From Deferribacteres bacterium (GTDB lineage Bacteria; Nitrospirota; Thermodesulfovibrionia; UBA6902), in assembly GCA_013152795.1 (NCBI GenBank), contig JAADFS010000063.1, positions 1-10,952 on the forward strand: DNA of 10,952 nucleotides. Direction: 5' to 3'. The notes beneath the pieces were generated by a model. It made no database searches. It worked only from the letters and a program-made list of their open reading frames with translations, and was not told where the DNA came from. Shown one piece after another: positions 5,282-10,952 of the stretch. The translations under genes and the position numbers were made by a program. Within the stretch, counting starts at the first letter, position 1. Each line of letters starts with the position of its first letter.

Positions 5282-6052
5282 ATGGAAGATAAACTTGTAA
5301 TCAGGGGGATTGAATTCAAATCCAGGCTCTGGGTGGGTACCGGTAAATACAGGAATTTTGAAGAGACCGCAAGGGCCATTGAGGCCTCGGGAGCCGATGT
5401 GGTGACCGTAGCCGTCAGGAGGACAAATATATTCAACAGGGACTCGGAGAACCTCCTTGATTATATTGACCCCAGGAAATACAAGATCCTTCCCAACACG
5501 GCAGGATGCTACACAGTGGAGGATGCCCTGCGGTATTCGAGGCTTGCACGGGAGGCAGGGGTGTCGGACCTCATAAAGCTTGAGGTGATAGGGGATGAAA
5601 AAACCCTCTTCCCTGATACGCCCGGGCTCCTTAAGGCAACCGAGATACTGGCCAAAGAGGGGTTTATCGTTCTCCCGTATACAAATGACGACCCTGTTAT
5701 GGCCCGGAGGCTGGTGGATGCAGGCGCTGCCGCCGTGATGCCGCTTGCAGCGCCCATCGGCTCGGGGCTCGGGATCAGAAACCCCTACAACATAAAAATC
5801 ATTCTCGAGCAGGCCACCACGCCGGTTATTGTCGACGCGGGTGTGGGCACTGCATCGGATGCAGCGGTTGCAATGGAGCTCGGATGTGATGCTGTGCTGC
5901 TTAATACCGCAATAGCAGGCGCGGACGACCCTGTGGCAATGGCCATGGCCATGAAGCATGCCGTGATAGCAGGCCGGCTGGCTTACAGGGCAGGCAGGAT
6001 ACCGAGAAAGCTCTATGCCACGGCAAGCAGCCCCATAGAGGGAATGCTCTGA
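5282..6052 (+). CDS. thiG: Thiazole synthase ThiG
   Basis: A 256-aa (beta/alpha)8-barrel enzyme joining 1-deoxyxylulose 5-phosphate, dehydroglycine and ThiS-carried sulfur into the thiazole phosphate. Family blocks are all present: G-T-G-K-Y near 19-23, V-V-T-V-A-V-R-R at 40-47 and L-P-N-T-A-G-C at 70-76. L-I-K-L-E-V-I-G-D carries the Schiff-base lysine at K99. Further on are P-L-A-A-P-I-G-S-G-L-G-I, the phosphate-binding V-I-V-D-A-G-V-G-T-A-S-D and the L-L-N-T-A-I-A-G block. Length is normal, and AAAAGGAG precedes ATG 5282 at the right distance. The gene ends 26 bases before thiE. Its need for dehydroglycine, rather than glycine oxidised by ThiO, matches the tyrosine lyase at the head of the operon. 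Confidence 0.97.
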   Translation: MEDKLVIRGIEFKSRLWVGTGKYRNFEETARAIEASGADVVTVAVRRTNIFNRDSENLLDYIDPRKYKILPNTAGCYTVEDALRYSRLAREAGVSDLIKLEVIGDEKTLFPDTPGLLKATEILAKEGFIVLPYTNDDPVMARRLVDAGAAAVMPLAAPIGSGLGIRNPYNIKIILEQATTPVIVDAGVGTASDAAVAMELGCDAVLLNTAIAGADDPVAMAMAMKHAVIAGRLAYRAGRIPRKLYATASSPIEGML

Positions 6053-6078
6053 AGACGGCCTGAAGCCGCTGAGGGATT

Positions 6079-6738
6079 ATGGCTCCGCGTTCAATAGACT
6101 TCAGACTGTACCTCGTAACCGACAGAATGCAGTTGCCGGCAACCCGCAACGCGCAACCCGCAACCCGCACCCTGCTGTCCGCTGTCAAGAGGGCCTTAAG
6201 CGGCGGGGTGAGGGCAGTGCAGCTCAGGGAAAAGGACCTGGGCACGCGCGACCTGCTGAAGCTGGCGTACAGGATGAGGTCGTTGACGGAAAAATACGGG
6301 GCGCGCCTCTTTATAAACGACAGGTTTGATGTGGCGCTTGCCGTGCGCGCGGACGGTGTGCATCTTACACAGCAGAGTATCCCTGCACACGCGGTCAGAA
6401 GCGCGGTGGGGAGAAAACTCCTGATCGGTGTCTCAACACATTCCCTGAAGGAGGCGCGGGAGGCCGAAAAAGGGGGGGCTGATTTTATAACCCTCGGGCC
6501 TGTTTACAGGACACCGTCGAAACTGAAATACGGCCCGCCCGCAGGGCTGGATACACTGAAAAGGGTCTGCAGGGCGGTGGGTATCCCGGTCTTTGCAATC
6601 GGGGGGGTAAGAGGCCGCAGAATAAAGGAAGTACAGGCGGCAGGCGCGTACGGCGCGGCAATGATCTCCGGGATACTGGGAGAGGGCGACATCCGTAAAA
6701 AGGCGGAGGAATTAACTTTATTAACGGAGAAATTATGA
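6079..6738 (+). CDS. thiE: Thiamine-phosphate synthase ThiE with repeat-derived insertion
   Basis: A 219-aa TIM-barrel enzyme that couples HMP pyrophosphate and thiazole phosphate to thiamine phosphate. Seen in order: Y-L-V-T-D-R (11-16), V-Q-L-R-E-K-D (47-53), N-D-R-F-D (80-84) and A-D-G-V-H-L (91-96). Then come G-V-S-T-H-S (117-122), G-P-V-Y-R-T-P-S-K (140-148) and F-A-I-G-G-V (172-177). GAGGG (6069-6073) is the ribosome site for ATG 6079. The oddity is at residues 21-31 (ATRNAQPATRT), encoded by four tandem heptads AACCCGC/AACGCGC (6141-6168). This is the same unit as the intergenic array at 9547-9581. Family members usually have about 7-8 residues between T-D-R and the first helix; here there are 15. 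The frame stays open and all catalytic blocks are intact, so the enzyme is probably functional. Its stop overlaps the thiC start by 4 bp. Confidence 0.95.
   Translation: MAPRSIDFRLYLVTDRMQLPATRNAQPATRTLLSAVKRALSGGVRAVQLREKDLGTRDLLKLAYRMRSLTEKYGARLFINDRFDVALAVRADGVHLTQQSIPAHAVRSAVGRKLLIGVSTHSLKEAREAEKGGADFITLGPVYRTPSKLKYGPPAGLDTLKRVCRAVGIPVFAIGGVRGRRIKEVQAAGAYGAAMISGILGEGDIRKKAEELTLLTEKL
6132..6168 (+). repeat. Heptad array inside the thiE coding sequence
   Basis: A 12-bp palindrome, GTTGCCGGCAAC (6132-6143), runs into four heptads: AACCCGC (6141-6147), AACGCGC (6148-6154) and AACCCGC twice (6155-6168). The unit and its orientation match the array at 9547-9581. The length keeps thiE in frame. 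Confidence 0.8.
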
Positions 6739-8036
6739 CCAGAAATTTACGGCATACAAGGATCGAGCTTGCCAGAAAAGGCGTGATCACGGATGAGGTA
6801 AAGCAGGTGGCGGCCGAGGAAGGGATCGGGCCGGAACAGCTTTCCGCAGACATCGCATCCGGCTTTACGGTTATTACAAGGAATATACACCATGACATAA
6901 AGCCCCTGGGCATTGGAAGGGGGCTTAAGACCAAGATAAACGCCAATATAGGGACATCAAGGGACAGGGTGTCGCTGGATGAAGAGATGGAAAAACTTGA
7001 TGTGCTCATAAAATACGGCGCTGATGCGGTGATGGACCTCTCAACCGGCGGGCATATTAAAGAAATAAGAAAAATGCTGATCAGCAGGTCCTCCATAGCG
7101 GTCGGGACGGTTCCCATTTACGAGGCAGTGGCCAGGGCGGCCGAGGAAAAAGGCTCGATCGCGAAGATGAGCGTTGATGACCTGTTCAATGCCATCGAAG
7201 GTCATGCCGAAGACATGGTTGACTTTATAACCGTTCACTGCGGACTCACGAGAAAGACCATAGAGACGCTGAGGGAAGACGGCAGGATACTTGATATCGT
7301 CAGCCGCGGCGGGGCGTTTCTCGTTGAATGGATGATATACAATGACAGGGAAAACCCGCTCTATGAATACTATGACAGGCTCCTTGAGATAGCCGGAAGA
7401 TACGACCTTACCCTGAGCCTCGGAGACGGCGCCAGGCCCGGATGTCTCGCGGACGCAACGGACAGGACCCAGATAGACGAGCTTTTAACCCTTGGTAAAT
7501 TAAGGGACAGGGCGCTTGAGGCAGGGGTACAGGTAATCATAGAGGGCCCGGGCCATGTGCCCCTTAACCAGGTGGAGCTGAATATAAAGATGCAGAAAGA
7601 GATTTGCAAGGGTGCGCCGTTTTATGTGCTCGGCCCCCTTGTGACGGACATAGCCATGGGCTATGACCATATCGCCGCTGCCATAGGAGGGGCGGTCGGA
7701 GGGGCCGCGGGGGCTGATTTCCTCTGCTATGTCACGCCGTCGGAGCATATCAGGCTCCCGAACATTGAGGATGTCAGGGAAGGGGTCATCGCATCAAAGA
7801 TCGCGGCCCATGCCGCTGATATTGCAAAGGGGGTCAGGGGCGCCATGGATATTGACAGGGAAATGGCCCGCAGGAGAAAGGCCCTTGACTGGAACGGCCA
7901 GATAGAGCTGTCACTCAATCCTGAAAAGGTTAAAAGCCGGCGCTCGGAGGTCCCGCCGGCAGAGGCACAGGTATGCAGCATGTGCGGTGAGTTCTGCGCC
8001 ATAAAGACGGTTGAAGAGGCCCTGAAAAAGAAATAG
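6735..8036 (+). CDS. thiC: Phosphomethylpyrimidine synthase ThiC (short form)
   Basis: A 433-aa radical SAM enzyme converting aminoimidazole ribotide to HMP phosphate, the pyrimidine half of thiamine. Diagnostic blocks: N-A-N-I-G-T-S (69-75), M-D-L-S-T-G-G (100-106), S-R-G-G-A-F (190-195) and D-G-A-R-P-G-C (231-237). Further along are E-G-P-G-H-V-P-L (270-277), G-P-L-V-T-D-I-A-M-G-Y-D-H-I (300-313) and C-Y-V-T-P-S-E-H (331-338). The C-terminal cluster motif is C414-S-M-C417-G-E-F-C421. This is C-x2-C-x3-C, one residue shorter than the C-x2-C-x4-C of E. coli and Caulobacter ThiC. The protein also lacks the extra N-terminal domain of those longer enzymes, matching the short ThiC type of many anaerobes. 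ATG 6735 overlaps the thiE stop (ATGA), indicating translational coupling. It is the last gene under the TPP riboswitch in this window. Confidence 0.97.
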   Translation: MTRNLRHTRIELARKGVITDEVKQVAAEEGIGPEQLSADIASGFTVITRNIHHDIKPLGIGRGLKTKINANIGTSRDRVSLDEEMEKLDVLIKYGADAVMDLSTGGHIKEIRKMLISRSSIAVGTVPIYEAVARAAEEKGSIAKMSVDDLFNAIEGHAEDMVDFITVHCGLTRKTIETLREDGRILDIVSRGGAFLVEWMIYNDRENPLYEYYDRLLEIAGRYDLTLSLGDGARPGCLADATDRTQIDELLTLGKLRDRALEAGVQVIIEGPGHVPLNQVELNIKMQKEICKGAPFYVLGPLVTDIAMGYDHIAAAIGGAVGGAAGADFLCYVTPSEHIRLPNIEDVREGVIASKIAAHAADIAKGVRGAMDIDREMARRRKALDWNGQIELSLNPEKVKSRRSEVPPAEAQVCSMCGEFCAIKTVEEALKKK

Positions 8037-8050
8037 ATGAACAGAACAGA

Positions 8051-8085
8051 GGGTGCAGGGTGCAGTTGTCAGGGGGCAGAATGAA
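8051..8085 (+). repeat. Heptad array after thiC
   Basis: Five 7-bp units follow thiC: GGGTGCA, GGGTGCA, GTTGTCA, GGGGGCA and GAATGAA. The order matches the array at 5175-5212 and the reverse complement of 8678-8712. The usual C/G hairpin is replaced here by the inverted repeat at 8097-8120. Confidence 0.75.
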
Positions 8086-8096
8086 ACAGGTACCCT

Positions 8097-8129
8097 CACG
8101 TTGCTATTAGCATCAACGTGTTATATTAT
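8097..8129 (+). promoter_or_regulatory. Inverted repeat overlapping a putative promoter
   Basis: CACGTTG (8097-8103) and CAACGTG (8114-8120) form a 7-bp inverted repeat with a 10-base centre. TTGCTA (8101-8106) and TATTAT (8124-8129), 17 bases apart, would make a reasonable sigma70 promoter for the gene at 8191. The inverted repeat covers the -35, as an operator might. Alternatively it is the hairpin part of the repeat or a weak thi-operon terminator, since only a short T/A tract follows. Confidence 0.4.
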
Positions 8130-8190
8130 AGAGGCGACTGACAGTCAAGCCCTCCCCCGGGGGGCCGGATTTGCGGAAAGGAGATCATAA

Positions 8191-8571
8191 ATGCCGGAGA
8201 TAAAAAGCCGTGAGGCCAAGCCCATTCCCGGAGTGGAGTACTCGGAGATTCGCATTCCTGATGAGCACTATCTTGGAACCGGCGAATTCACGACCGTTAT
8301 TGAGCCAAAGGCCATGTCCAGGATAAACCCCATAATCAGCAATGTCATGAACGAACCCTATTTCCTGTTGATAGTAAACATCAACCTCGGAATCGACCAG
8401 GTAACCGCCCTGCTCGGCAAGATGTACGATGAACCGCCTATTTCCAGAAAGGTCTTTGCCATCCCGAAGGACATCAGAATAGACGATACCAATGATTTTA
8501 CCGTGAGCTTCAGGGAGTGGGAGATAACGGGAATGAGACTTAACGGGGATAGCCTCCCGGTAGTGGAATAA
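8191..8571 (+). CDS. Hypothetical protein, 126 aa
   Basis: I do not recognise this family. The start is well supported: AAAGGAG (8178-8184) sits six bases before ATG 8191, and codon usage resembles the thi genes. The protein has no cysteine, no signal peptide and no membrane segment. It has a central hydrophobic strand (about residues 56-65, P-Y-F-L-L-I-V-N-I-N) and a helix with G-K-M-Y-D at about 76-80. An alternating C-terminal half follows, including F-T-V-S-F-R-E-W-E-I at about 103-112, and the tail is acidic. This pattern suggests a small cytoplasmic alpha/beta domain. It lies downstream of thiC but is separated by 154 bases with a repeat and its own putative promoter, so it is probably not part of the thiamine pathway. 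It faces the rhodanese gene convergently. Confidence 0.75.
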   Translation: MPEIKSREAKPIPGVEYSEIRIPDEHYLGTGEFTTVIEPKAMSRINPIISNVMNEPYFLLIVNINLGIDQVTALLGKMYDEPPISRKVFAIPKDIRIDDTNDFTVSFREWEITGMRLNGDSLPVVE

Positions 8572-8585
8572 CCAGCCCGCACACC

Positions 8586-8726
8586 TTACAGTGGCACAAA
8601 AATATGCCGGAAAAGCTTTATCTGCGATTTCGTCAGTGGTAACAGCTCAGCCCCCTCCCAAGGGGAGGGGGAAGTTATTTCATTCTGCCCCCTGACAACT
8701 GCACCCTGCACCCTACTTCCTACTTC
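8586..8726 (-). repeat. Full composite repeat between convergent genes
   Basis: Read on the minus strand: heptads GAAGTAG twice, GGTGCAG twice, TTGTCAG, GGGGCAG and AATGAAA (8726 down to 8678). The hairpin CCCCCTCCC (8651-8659) with GGGAGGGGG (8663-8671) comes next. Then CTGAGCTGTTACCACTG and a segment ending GTGCCACTGTAAGG (8589-8605) follow. The tail aligns with 4858-4925. The rhodanese stop codon (8720-8722) lies inside the outermost heptad. The hairpin may also serve both convergent genes as a terminator. Confidence 0.7.
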
Positions 8727-9313
8727 TTCTGCAGGTCCGGCAGGTACATGTATTTCGGATCCATCCTGTATGTCCACGGCAGCCCCTCAAGACGCCATCC
8801 GGCGATCCGCCGCTTGCCGTAGTAAGGGCTGTTCCTGTCCTTGACCTTGTCACCCTCGAAACCGGCCAGCACATTAAACACCCTGTCTTCCCTGAATCCG
8901 CAATCCACGGCCGCGGTGGATGCCGCGACAGTCCTCTGCGCGCTGCGGCACAGGAGTAAAAGCGTGTCGGTTTCGGGATTGAAACGGGCTTTCAGGTCCC
9001 TGCAGAAATTTTTATTAAGTACCTTTGCATAACCCCTCTTCGTGGCCCTCGTGGTGCTGAACAGCCAGGGGATGTTGTATGCGCCTACGGGATGGCCTAC
9101 GTCCTGGTATTCGTAACGGGTCCTCACATCCACCAGAAAGGTGTTTTTGGGGTCCTTTTGGAGCATCCGGTATGCCTGCTTGGGCGTAACGTCCCCGCCC
9201 TTGTGCCTTCCCTTTATGGGATACTTCGGCTGGCTGCCCGCGATTGCAAGCGTTGCAATGCTGAACACCGCAATCAGCGCCAGGAGACTTATGTTCTTTG
9301 TCCTTTTCATCAT
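8720..9313 (-). CDS. Exported rhodanese-domain protein
   Basis: A 197-aa protein with a basic N-terminus (M-M-K-R-T-K) and a hydrophobic stretch (about 9-24). A-I-A-G at 23-26 suggests signal-peptidase cleavage after residue 25, so a periplasmic location is likely. The rhodanese domain follows: L-V-D-V-R-T-R-Y-E-Y (60-69), G-H-P-V-G-A-Y-N-I-P (73-82) and the active loop C122-R-S-A-Q-R-T. Like the canonical C-R-S-G-x-R-S loop, this supports sulfur transfer or persulfide chemistry. V-L-A-G-F-E-G-D (148-155) and a C-terminal G-W-R-L-E-G-L-P-W tail complete the domain. GGAAGGAG (9318-9325 on the minus strand) precedes the start; ATG 9310 is an alternative in-frame start. The last codons and the stop fall in repeat DNA, so the C-terminus may have been altered by repeat insertion. 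The sulfur acceptor is unknown. Confidence 0.9.
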   Translation of the reverse strand: MMKRTKNISLLALIAVFSIATLAIAGSQPKYPIKGRHKGGDVTPKQAYRMLQKDPKNTFLVDVRTRYEYQDVGHPVGAYNIPWLFSTTRATKRGYAKVLNKNFCRDLKARFNPETDTLLLLCRSAQRTVAASTAAVDCGFREDRVFNVLAGFEGDKVKDRNSPYYGKRRIAGWRLEGLPWTYRMDPKYMYLPDLQKK

Positions 9314-9453
9314 GTCTCTCCTTCCTCACAGCCGCCTTTTCCGCATACACCGTCTCCAGAAAAAAACCGGCCATGATATCAAACATATTTAATCATATTA
9401 TAACACTATAAGCGAATATTATTATGATTTGTATCATACTGCAATAGTTCAGC

Positions 9454-9626
9454 CCTCCTCCCTCTCCCCCCTCCCGCCAAGGGAGGGGGACTTGTTTCAT
9501 TCTGCCCCCTGCCCCCTTAACTCCGAACTCCGAACTCCGAACTCCGAACCCGCAACCCGCAACCCGCAACCCGCAACCCGCACCCCCCGCTCACTCCTAC
9601 CTGCGCGTCATACACAGACAGGGGCG
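9454..9626 (-). repeat. Composite repeat upstream of the DUF763 gene
   Basis: The hairpin CCCCCTCCC (9467-9475) with GGGAGGGGG (9481-9489) has the same arms as the 8651-8671 copy but a different loop. Nine heptads follow: AACTCCG four times (9519-9546) and AACCCGC five times (9547-9581). On the minus strand the order is heptads, GGGGGCA-GAATGAAA, hairpin, then CTGAACTATTG, as in other copies. A CCTACCTGCGCG...ACAGACAGGGGCG hairpin relative of 862-896 sits at 9597-9626. The region 9330-9453 is AT-rich, with no gene seen. Confidence 0.75.
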
Positions 9627-9644
9627 TGAACCGGCTGCAATTTC

Positions 9645-9660
9645 TGATATAATACAGCCA
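9645..9660 (+). promoter_or_regulatory. Extended -10 promoter for a probably leaderless mRNA
   Basis: TGATATAAT (9645-9653) is a perfect extended -10 (TG-N-TATAAT) without an obvious -35. The usual distance to the start site puts transcription initiation at about 9660, which is the A of the ATG. No ribosome site lies between. Confidence 0.6.
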
Positions 9661-10733
9661 TGCCCCGCACAGGCGTTGCAACACTGCCCCTTCATTACGG
9701 AAAGGCCCCCCGCTGGCTTTTCAGCCGGATGTCCATGCTTGCAAGGGAGATCCTGACGGCCCTTGCATCCGAGTTCAGCCCCGAGGAGATATTAAGGAGG
9801 TTTTCAGACCCGTTCTGGTTTCAGGCATTCGGGTGCGTACTCGGCTTTGACTGGCACTCCAGCGGACTGACTACGACCGTGCTCGGGGCCGCAAAGGAGG
9901 GGATCAGGGGGCTTGAAGGCGACATAGGGATATTCATCGCGGGCGGAAAAGGCTCAACCTCAAGAAAAACACCCGGTGAAATAGAGTCATACGGCGAAAA
10001 ATACTCCTTTGAACCGCGGCGGCTTGTATACGCCAGCAAGCTGTCCGCCAAGGTGGACAACACCGCTGTACAGGACGGCTACCAGCTCTACCACCACGTG
10101 TTTCTCTTTACCAAAAACATGCACTGGGCCGTGGTGCAGCAGGGCATGAATCCGCAAAACAGGATGGCCCGCAGGTACCACTGGCTCGGGGACGATGTGA
10201 GAGACTTTGTGGTCGAGCCCCACAAGGCGGTATGCTGCGACAGGAGACAGGCATCGCTGAACATGGTGGCTGCACGCAGTGAAGAGGCAAGGCAGGTATC
10301 CGTTGAACTGGCAAGGAAAGGGCCGGATAAGCTCCTGCGGGAAATACGCTCCATTAACAACCTGCAGCTTGCAAAAAGGCACAACATAACAGGCGCTGAC
10401 ATCAACCCGGCCAGGATCAGGGGCACACTTGTAAGGACCTATGAGAGGCAGCCGGAGGATTTCGAGACACTGCTGGCCATACAGGGGGTAGGCCCCAAGA
10501 CCATCAGGGCCCTGAGCCTTGTCTCAGAGCTGATTTACGGGAACCCCCCGAGCTACTCCGACCCTGCGCGATACAGTTTTGCGCACGGCGGCAAGGACGG
10601 AACCCCCTTCCCTGTTGACAGGAAAACCTATGACAGGACCATAGTGGTAATGAAGAACGCCGTACAGGCCGCCAGGCTGGGCAATGAAAAGTTGAAGGCC
10701 GTCCGGCGTCTGGCGGATTTTTATCACCTGTAA
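9660..10733 (+). CDS. DUF763 domain-containing protein
   Basis: A 357-aa protein matching DUF763 along its whole length. The conserved opening is R-T-G-V-A-T-L-P-L-H-Y-G-K-A-P-R-W-L (3-20). D-P-F-W-F-Q-A-F-G-C-V-L-G-F-D-W-H-S-S-G follows at 50-69, then G-G-K-G-S-T-S-R-K-T-P at 95-105. M-H-W-A-V-V-Q-Q-G-M-N (154-164) is next, and a helix-hairpin-helix-like segment L-L-A-I-Q-G-V-G-P-K-T-I-R-A-L (271-285) follows. The helix-hairpin-helix suggests nucleic-acid binding; the biochemical role of the family is not established to my knowledge. DUF763 is common in archaea and scattered in bacteria, so transfer is possible (inference). ATG 9660 is fixed by the family N-terminus and lies only six bases after a TATAAT, so the message is probably leaderless. 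No operon partner is seen. Confidence 0.9.
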   Translation: MPRTGVATLPLHYGKAPRWLFSRMSMLAREILTALASEFSPEEILRRFSDPFWFQAFGCVLGFDWHSSGLTTTVLGAAKEGIRGLEGDIGIFIAGGKGSTSRKTPGEIESYGEKYSFEPRRLVYASKLSAKVDNTAVQDGYQLYHHVFLFTKNMHWAVVQQGMNPQNRMARRYHWLGDDVRDFVVEPHKAVCCDRRQASLNMVAARSEEARQVSVELARKGPDKLLREIRSINNLQLAKRHNITGADINPARIRGTLVRTYERQPEDFETLLAIQGVGPKTIRALSLVSELIYGNPPSYSDPARYSFAHGGKDGTPFPVDRKTYDRTIVVMKNAVQAARLGNEKLKAVRRLADFYHL

Positions 10734-10766
10734 TATAAGTGCCGGCGTTCGTACTTGCCGGAGGGA

Positions 10767-10829
10767 GTTCAAAGTTCAAAGTTCAAAGTTCTGAGTTCTG
10801 AGTTGCGAGTTGCGAGTTGCGGGTTCAAC
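10767..10829 (+). repeat. Nine-unit heptad array after the DUF763 gene
   Basis: Strict 7-bp periodicity: GTTCAAA three times (10767-10787), GTTCTGA twice, GTTGCGA twice, GTTGCGG and GTTCAAC (to 10829), then GGCTATAGGGCGAGGGGGGG. The units change stepwise along the array, as expected from local duplication followed by point mutation. The last two units plus GGCT equal the first 18 bases of the window. Confidence 0.85.
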
Positions 10830-10881
10830 GGCTATAGGGCGAGGGGGGGAACGGCGGTTTTCACGTTTTTTTGAGCAGGCC

Positions 10882-10911
10882 TTGTTTTGAATTCACCAGG
10901 TGTTTTATAAT
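10882..10911 (+). promoter_or_regulatory. Possible promoter reading out of the window
   Basis: TTGTTT (10882-10887) and TATAAT (10906-10911) are 18 bases apart. The -10 is perfect and the -35 poor. It would drive a gene beyond 10952. The stretch 10830-10881 holds only a G-rich run and a short T-tract (10865-10871). Confidence 0.35.
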
Positions 10912-10952
10912 TAAGACCGACGTGTTTGCATCCCGGCGTTGCGTCAGAGAGC

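Noticed and set aside
4880..5959. Long minus-strand open frames opposite thiS and thiG
   Set aside because: They are antisense shadows of clear enzymes in GC-rich DNA, with no motifs of their own.
9015..9386. Minus-strand 123-codon frame overlapping the rhodanese start
   Set aside because: It overlaps the well-supported rhodanese gene in another frame, and its composition is that of an out-of-frame shadow.
9429..9629. 66-codon frame with repeated PATRNPQPATR peptide
   Set aside because: It is simply the translation of the heptad array and hairpin. There is no ribosome site and no family.

Overview
The window looks like a piece of chromosome from an uncultured anaerobic or microaerophilic bacterium. 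The gene style (HydG-type tyrosine lyase in a thi operon, short ThiC, DUF763 protein, periplasmic rhodanese, moderately GC-rich genes) would suit Nitrospirota or a related sulfur-cycling lineage. That placement is inference; no rRNA or other marker gene is present.

Layout. (1) Bases 1-3240 are an accessory, repeat-rich stretch, AT-rich at its left end. It holds an intact BrnT/BrnA toxin-antitoxin pair, a decayed HepT-toxin fragment, a possible serine-hydrolase fragment, a stand-alone SAM-methyltransferase-like gene and an orphan HicB antitoxin. These are separated by non-coding repeats, including two direct copies of a ~140-bp element. (2) Bases 3272-8036 are a thiamine operon: sigma70-type promoter, TPP riboswitch with a terminator and a mutually exclusive antiterminator, then a HydG-type radical SAM gene in the thiH position, thiS, thiG, thiE and thiC. 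The lyase should supply dehydroglycine, ThiS-thiocarboxylate the sulfur and ThiG the thiazole phosphate. ThiC makes the pyrimidine HMP-P and ThiE joins the two halves. ThiF, ThiD and ThiL are not in the window. (3) Bases 8100-8571 hold an unrecognised 126-aa gene with its own putative promoter. (4) A convergent gene (8720-9313, minus strand) encodes an exported rhodanese. (5) Bases 9645-10733 hold a DUF763 gene with an extended -10 promoter that predicts a leaderless mRNA.

The most distinctive feature is a dispersed composite repeat. Tandem arrays of degenerate 7-bp units (GTTCAAA, GTTGCGG, GTTCGGA, GGGTGCA and relatives) are usually followed by GAATGAAA and a C-rich/G-rich hairpin. In several copies a tail resembling CTGTTATAACTG follows. 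Copies sit between the thi genes, at the rhodanese stop codon, upstream of the DUF763 gene and at both window edges. One heptad block lies in frame inside thiE, where it encodes an extra ATRNAQPATRT-type peptide.
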